Shown in pieces: positions 60,032 through 64,000 of a stretch of DNA of 64,000 nucleotides (position 1 is the stretch's first letter; each line of letters begins with the position of its first letter). Source of the DNA: Pedosphaera parvula Ellin514 (GTDB lineage Bacteria > Verrucomicrobiota > Verrucomicrobiia > Limisphaerales > Pedosphaeraceae); contig NZ_ABOX02000013.1 in the NCBI RefSeq assembly GCF_000172555.1, positions 90,474 to 154,473 of the forward strand. The letters are read 5' to 3'. The notes under the pieces were generated by a model. It worked only from the letters and a program-made list of their open reading frames with translations, was not told where the DNA came from and searched no databases. The translations under genes were made by a program, and so were the position numbers.

Positions 60032-61747
60032 CTATGGTCCGTTCAATCGGAAGAACTGGCTGCCCGAGGAAGCATCCACGCTAACCGAATTTTGGTCGGC
60101 AGTCACAGTTGGCGCGTTGGCCGATGCCGACCATGGGCCGTTGAGGCTGGCGGCACCCTCCAAATGCAGACCCACAGCATTGGTCGGCCAGGAAAGGGTG
60201 AGTTGGTTGCCGGATGAACTTGCGCTCAACATTGGGCCGTTGATCTTCGCGAGAAAATAGCCGCTGCTATACGTCGAGACCGGCAAAGTTACTTCTCCGA
60301 AAGTAAATGAGGTTGTGTAACCACCCAGCATATAATTCCCAGCCACAAAGATGTTTCCCAGATTATCCACCACCAACCCCGAACCGTAATTCTCCAGGGA
60401 CGTCGAGGCCATTGTTCTGGCCCACAGAATGTTTCCATCCGGGGCATATTTTGCAACCAGTGTTGAGTCGTCCACATTGGGAAAATAAGCCCCCTGGTTG
60501 GTAACAGCCATAATGCCAAAAGTTGTGACCGATGATCTGGAATACCCAAAAATGTAAGGATTTCCCGAACCATCAATGGAAATATTGCTGATAGACTCAT
60601 CAGCGGTGCCCGTGACGAAGGAAGACCAGGAAAGATTTCCTGCGGGATCATATTTCGTTAGAAAGGAATCTCCCACCGGGAAACCTTGGTTCGTATGCAC
60701 GATGCCGGCCAGGCTTACTGTGGATCTGCAAAAATACCCTGCATCGTAAATATTATCCTGAGCGTCAATCGCCAGAGCAGTGTTACAAGCGTAGATTCCA
60801 GTAAAGGTTTGCCGCGCCCAAATTAAATTGCCCATCTCATCGTAGTTCGCAATGAAGCTGGCTTGGGAGGTGGCAACATCAGAATTCGTCAACGTCATGC
60901 CGCCCAAATCAACCGCTCCTTGAAAGGAGCCCGCTAAAACAATATGGCCCTGATGGTTCACTTTGATAATCGGGAAAGCAGTGCCTAGGATGTTAATCGG
61001 GTAAGCATAGCTTTGGTCGCTCACACTGCGGGCCCAGATCAGGTCTCCTGAGGCGTTATACTTGGCGAGGAAACTGGCAGGCTGGTTTGAATTCGAACCG
61101 GAGAAGTTTAAAATATTGGTTCCGAAGGCGACGCTTGGGGAATTAAAAGTCCCGGCAACGAAGACGTTTCCTTGTGGATCCACATCAAGTCCTGTTCCCA
61201 CTTCATAACCACTCCCTCCTGCCTGACGAACCCAAAGCGCGTTGCCTTGTGAATCATATTTGGCGATAAAGAAGTCTTCGCCCCCCACGGTGCTTATCTG
61301 GTTGGTGCCCACGAGGCAGTTAGTGCTCGAAGTATATCCGGTTAAATAAACATTCTCTGCGTTATCAACCGACATCTTGATCACCTCATCTGCTCCGTTG
61401 CCCCCAATTTGCCGCACCCAGTCCAGCTCTCCTGCCGGGCTAAATTTGGCTACAAAGGTATCAAATAGTTGACTGTAGGGGTTAGTCGCATCGTAAACAC
61501 TCCGATTGGTCAAGGTTTGGTTCCCGATGGTGAGAGCAGGAGCATTCCAGGAGGAACTCCAATATCCACATACGTAAAAATTTCCGGCCTTGTCCATTCC
61601 GAATAAGCAAGCAGAGGACGAAAAGCTTCCGAATTTCTCGGCCCACGCCACTTTGTAGGATGGATCCACAGGGGATGCCGAGAGTGTAAGGACAGAAGAT
61701 ACGCATGCCACAGCAGCAGCAATAAATTTCATAATTGTTTTTTTCAT
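60032..61747 (-). CDS. Secreted SBBP-repeat beta-propeller protein 1
   Basis: 571 residues from the ATG at 61745-61747. A signal peptide (FIAAAVACVSSVLTLSA) is followed by about nine SBBP-type repeats of about 50 residues (pattern VDNAENVYLTGYTSS, FVAKFSPAGELDWVRQIGG), probably a propeller. The C-terminal module (LTLSWPTNAVGLHLEGAASL) ends in SQFFRLNGP. Its role is unknown; SBBP proteins are usually extracellular. It has a paralogue at 62716-64000 and follows a 49-residue signal-peptide ORF with a 29-nt gap. Confidence 0.82.
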   Translation of the reverse strand: MKKTIMKFIAAAVACVSSVLTLSASPVDPSYKVAWAEKFGSFSSSACLFGMDKAGNFYVCGYWSSSWNAPALTIGNQTLTNRSVYDATNPYSQLFDTFVAKFSPAGELDWVRQIGGNGADEVIKMSVDNAENVYLTGYTSSTNCLVGTNQISTVGGEDFFIAKYDSQGNALWVRQAGGSGYEVGTGLDVDPQGNVFVAGTFNSPSVAFGTNILNFSGSNSNQPASFLAKYNASGDLIWARSVSDQSYAYPINILGTAFPIIKVNHQGHIVLAGSFQGAVDLGGMTLTNSDVATSQASFIANYDEMGNLIWARQTFTGIYACNTALAIDAQDNIYDAGYFCRSTVSLAGIVHTNQGFPVGDSFLTKYDPAGNLSWSSFVTGTADESISNISIDGSGNPYIFGYSRSSVTTFGIMAVTNQGAYFPNVDDSTLVAKYAPDGNILWARTMASTSLENYGSGLVVDNLGNIFVAGNYMLGGYTTSFTFGEVTLPVSTYSSGYFLAKINGPMLSASSSGNQLTLSWPTNAVGLHLEGAASLNGPWSASANAPTVTADQNSVSVDASSGSQFFRLNGP

Positions 61748-61776
61748 ATCATTAAGAGAAGGGATGCTTTTGGTTC

Positions 61777-61926
61777 TCAGGGCGCGTTGACCTTGTAGGG
61801 CTGTGCCTGTGCCGTTGAGCAAAAGAAGACACCTGCCGCTGTCCCAATTATAGTCAGCAGCAGAGCAGTGACTCTGCTGTTTGGCGCGAAACCGCCTTTA
61901 TTTTCTGGAAATCCTGGGTTTTTCAT
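61777..61926 (-). CDS. 49-residue signal-peptide ORF
   Basis: The ATG follows AGGGAAA. The product is almost entirely a Sec signal peptide (VTALLLTIIGTAAGVFFCSTAQA), leaving a predicted mature octapeptide QPYKVNAP before the stop. It is 29 nt upstream of the SBBP gene on the same strand. It could be a secreted peptide precursor or the truncated start of a lost secreted protein; the sequence alone does not decide. Confidence 0.42.
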   Translation of the reverse strand: MKNPGFPENKGGFAPNSRVTALLLTIIGTAAGVFFCSTAQAQPYKVNAP

Positions 61927-62022
61927 TTTCCCTGGCTGAAAAGGAGCAAATTGTAGGCCACAATTGTCGTCGCACCAGTGGGTTGTCGTTTGGCGTGGAT
62001 GATGGCATGCTGGGCCACGGAC

Positions 62023-62643
62023 ATGAGCACGGTTGTTAAAATTTGTGGGATTACGAATATCGAAGATGGCATGGCGGCTGCCGAGGCAGGAGCCAATGCC
62101 ATTGGGCTCATGTTCTATGAACAAAGTCCGCGCAATGTGTCGCTGCAAACTGCAGCGAAGATTGCGAATCAACTTCCACCCTATGTCATCAAGGTAGGCG
62201 TGTTCGTGAATCCAACGGAGGAATTGGTGTCGCGTGCCGTGACTGATTGTGGGTTGAATGTGCTGCAGTTTCACGGCGAGGAGACGCCGGAGTTTTGCCA
62301 GCTTTTTCCCGTGATGAGCATCAAGGCTTTTCGCATCAAGGATGCAGAATCATTAAATGCATTGACGGATTATCCCACGGACGCCTGGTTGCTCGATGCG
62401 TATGTGGCTGGTCAACTGGGTGGCACAGGCGCGAAGTTTAATTGGGATTTAGCCGTCGCGGCGAAGAATCGTGGTCGTCCAATATTTTTGGCAGGCGGAT
62501 TGACGCCGGAGAATGTTGCCGATGCAATTCGCCAGGTGCAGCCTTATGCCGTGGATGTGTCCAGCGGCGTGGAATCGGCCCCAGGAAAGAAGGACCATGC
62601 AAAGGTGAGGGCCTTTATCCAGGCAGCAAAAAGCGCTTCGTAA
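62023..62643 (+). CDS. trpF: Phosphoribosylanthranilate isomerase
   Basis: A 206-residue TIM-barrel enzyme of tryptophan synthesis. The N-terminal VVKICGITNIEDG carries the catalytic Cys7, and the catalytic Asp lies in WLLDAYVAGQLGGTGAKFNW. Further signatures are GLMFYEQSPRNVS, VLQFHGEETPE and FLAGGLTPENVADAI, with VDVSSGVES at the phosphate site. I chose the ATG at 62023 by matching the usual N-terminus; the frame is open to 61978 with no better ribosome site. Other trp genes are not adjacent. Confidence 0.93.
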   Translation: MSTVVKICGITNIEDGMAAAEAGANAIGLMFYEQSPRNVSLQTAAKIANQLPPYVIKVGVFVNPTEELVSRAVTDCGLNVLQFHGEETPEFCQLFPVMSIKAFRIKDAESLNALTDYPTDAWLLDAYVAGQLGGTGAKFNWDLAVAAKNRGRPIFLAGGLTPENVADAIRQVQPYAVDVSSGVESAPGKKDHAKVRAFIQAAKSAS

Positions 62644-62654
62644 AGTCGAAGCGC
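62628..62654 (-). terminator. Terminator of the SBBP gene lying inside the trpF 3' end
   Basis: GCGCTTCG (62633-62640) and CGAAGCGC (62647-62654) form a perfect 8-bp stem with a 6-nt loop that includes the trpF stop codon. On minus the stem is followed by TTTTT (62628-62632). It lies 62 nt past the SBBP gene stop. No T run follows on plus. Confidence 0.78.
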
Positions 62655-62715
62655 CTTGTGAGTTAGTCATGCTGAAGCATCATTGTGATTTATTTCAGCC
62701 GCCGTTGTACGCAAT

Positions 62716-64000
62716 CTAAGGTCCTGAAAGGCGAAAGAACTGACTGCTGCCGGAAGCACTCACAGTCACGGTATTTTGAGTTCCGATCACAGTGGGTTCG
62801 TTAGGCATGGCGGACCATGCGTTGGCATTCAGGTCGCCTGTGCTCTCTAAATGCAAGCCAACCGCATTGGTTGGCCAGGCAACTAACATTTGGCTATTTG
62901 CAGAGCACAAACTGAGCTCGGGACCATTTATGCGTGAGATGAAGAACCAAGGCTTATTCGGGGAGTTTAATGTAAGCGCATCAAAGATTCCTTGCCCATC
63001 AAAGGAACCAAGCAAATAGACGTTGTCATATGCATCCACAGAAATTCCGCTAAACTCGCCAGTGTACGCACCCAATGCCTGCTTTGCCCAAAGAGCATTT
63101 CCACTGGAGTCAAACTTTGCAGCAAAAATGCTTAAATTATGGGCATTTGTTTGTAAATTATATGCATTTGTATTGGTCAAAGTGATGGAGCCGAGACTAA
63201 CGTTTGTGCTGGAAGACTGACCGCTAATGAAAACATTGCCTACGCAGTCCAAAGCCAAAGAGTTAAACTCATTAGCAGAGGCAAGCCCATCTGGACCACT
63301 ACCTCCCAGCCTGATCGCCCATAAAGCCGCCCCTGCAGAATTGTACTTCGCCAAAAAGCCATTACTGAAAACGCTTAGAGCTGGAAGCGTTACTGAACCA
63401 AAGGTGGCAAAGGAATGGTTATAGTCTCCACATACATAACAATTGCCGTCCGTGTCTACAGCAAGCGAGGTCCCGTAGCAATCCGCCAATGACCCACTCC
63501 CACCGCCCTGGCTTGCCCAAAGCCAGTTCCCAGCGTTGTCAAACTTAGCCACAAACATATTCACGTAAGTGCCTAATAAGCTGGAATTCGTCACGGAAAG
63601 ACTCCCGAACGTTGCTACTCTTCCACTAAAACCTCCCGTCAGAAAACCGTTACCAGCTTCATCTACGGCAATGGCATGAGTTGTTCCTGATACAAGTTGT
63701 ATCCACTGAATGTTTCCGTTCGGATCGTATTTTGCCAAAAAAGAAGTTCCGTTCGAGGAATTTGTACTCACCAAGCTTATACCGCTAAAATTCGCAGTTG
63801 CGTAAAATCTTCCAGTTAAATAGAGATTATTAAATGAATCCAGCGCCATCGCTGCCAAGTAGACGGAGTTTGTACTGAGCATTTGAGCTCGTAGAACATT
63901 TCCAGCAGAATCGTACTTGGCGACAAACGGCGTCAGCTTCAGGGCGGCAGGGTTTGGATTGATTAATGTAAAGGCGCCCAAGGTACACGTGTTGTTGAAG
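62716..64000 (-). CDS. Secreted SBBP-repeat protein 2, N-terminus beyond window
   Basis: The frame is open to the window end (428 codons); the apparent TTG start at 63981 is internal. The repeats have the pattern VDTDGNCYVCGDYNHS with FLAKYNSAGAALWAIRLGG. The C-terminal module (MLVAWPTNAVGLHLESTGDL) ends SSQFFRLSGP, nearly the same as in the SBBP protein at 60032-61747. The two flank trpF, on the same strand as each other, and appear to be paralogues. Function unknown. Confidence 0.82.
   Translation of the reverse strand, partial: FNNTCTLGAFTLINPNPAALKLTPFVAKYDSAGNVLRAQMLSTNSVYLAAMALDSFNNLYLTGRFYATANFSGISLVSTNSSNGTSFLAKYDPNGNIQWIQLVSGTTHAIAVDEAGNGFLTGGFSGRVATFGSLSVTNSSLLGTYVNMFVAKFDNAGNWLWASQGGGSGSLADCYGTSLAVDTDGNCYVCGDYNHSFATFGSVTLPALSVFSNGFLAKYNSAGAALWAIRLGGSGPDGLASANEFNSLALDCVGNVFISGQSSSTNVSLGSITLTNTNAYNLQTNAHNLSIFAAKFDSSGNALWAKQALGAYTGEFSGISVDAYDNVYLLGSFDGQGIFDALTLNSPNKPWFFISRINGPELSLCSANSQMLVAWPTNAVGLHLESTGDLNANAWSAMPNEPTVIGTQNTVTVSASGSSQFFRLSGP

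Noticed and set aside
1..64000. CRISPR array, prophage, IS element or defence system
   Set aside because: No regularly spaced short repeats, transposase, integrase or phage structural genes, and no recognisable defence genes on either strand.

Overview
The window looks like chromosomal DNA of a soil or freshwater Verrucomicrobium, most like the Pedosphaera/Limisphaerales group. That is an inference from gene content: hopanoid-type squalene genes, an archaeal-type phosphoglycerate mutase, secreted kelch, SBBP and GH proteins ending in an F/Y-F/Y-R-L tail, a type II pseudopilin, and a very large periplasmic-sensor histidine kinase. Coding density is high and there is no prophage, IS element, rRNA operon or CRISPR array. 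I see one tRNA, tRNA-Arg(CCU).

Left part (1-12 kb): a minus-strand group (zinc-ribbon membrane protein, YgfZ, sugar-type ABC ATPase); then apgM, a tiny lysine-rich ORF with a perfect Shine-Dalgarno and a strong hairpin, a DnaQ-like exonuclease and an HpnG-like phosphorylase on plus. Facing them is a tightly packed minus-strand operon running CoaC, sensor kinase, NtrC-type regulator (frameshifted as sequenced), small membrane protein, HpnD, HpnK, EamA. It links squalene/hopanoid-type lipid synthesis to a two-component system.

Middle-left (12-25.7 kb): accessory material. It holds a 14-repeat kelch protein, an alpha/beta hydrolase plus SDR pair, a HAD phosphatase, a TlpA-like thioredoxin with a duplicated N-terminal domain, lineage-type hypotheticals, and two tandem HEAT-repeat genes sharing about 237 bp that are almost identical.

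Centre (25.8-49.3 kb): a xylan-utilisation locus. Minus-strand genes encode GH115 alpha-glucuronidase, GH43, xylose isomerase, GH10 xylanase, a GPH-type symporter, GH3, a NarL-type regulator, an SGNH acetylesterase, a GH30 xylanase with a binding module, a secreted beta-rich protein and a pseudopilin. A divergent 1134-residue sensor kinase closes the locus. Extracellular enzymes would debranch and cut glucuronoxylan, the symporter would import short oligomers, cytoplasmic GH3 would release xylose, and XylA would isomerise it. No xylulokinase and no SusC/D pair is present. A shared 18-bp element lies upstream of GH3 and in the kinase/pseudopilin intergenic region.

Right part (49.4-64 kb): a DedA-rhodanese fusion, a redox-signalling pair (receiver-glutaredoxin-flavoprotein fusion without the redox cysteines, and a cNMP-binding histidine kinase), tRNA-Arg, an FNT-family channel divergent from a lipoprotein beta-carbonic anhydrase, and ilvA preceded by an isoleucine-rich leader peptide and an intrinsic terminator (a probable attenuator). 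WrbA, TrpF and two SBBP-repeat secreted proteins follow, the last running off the window end.
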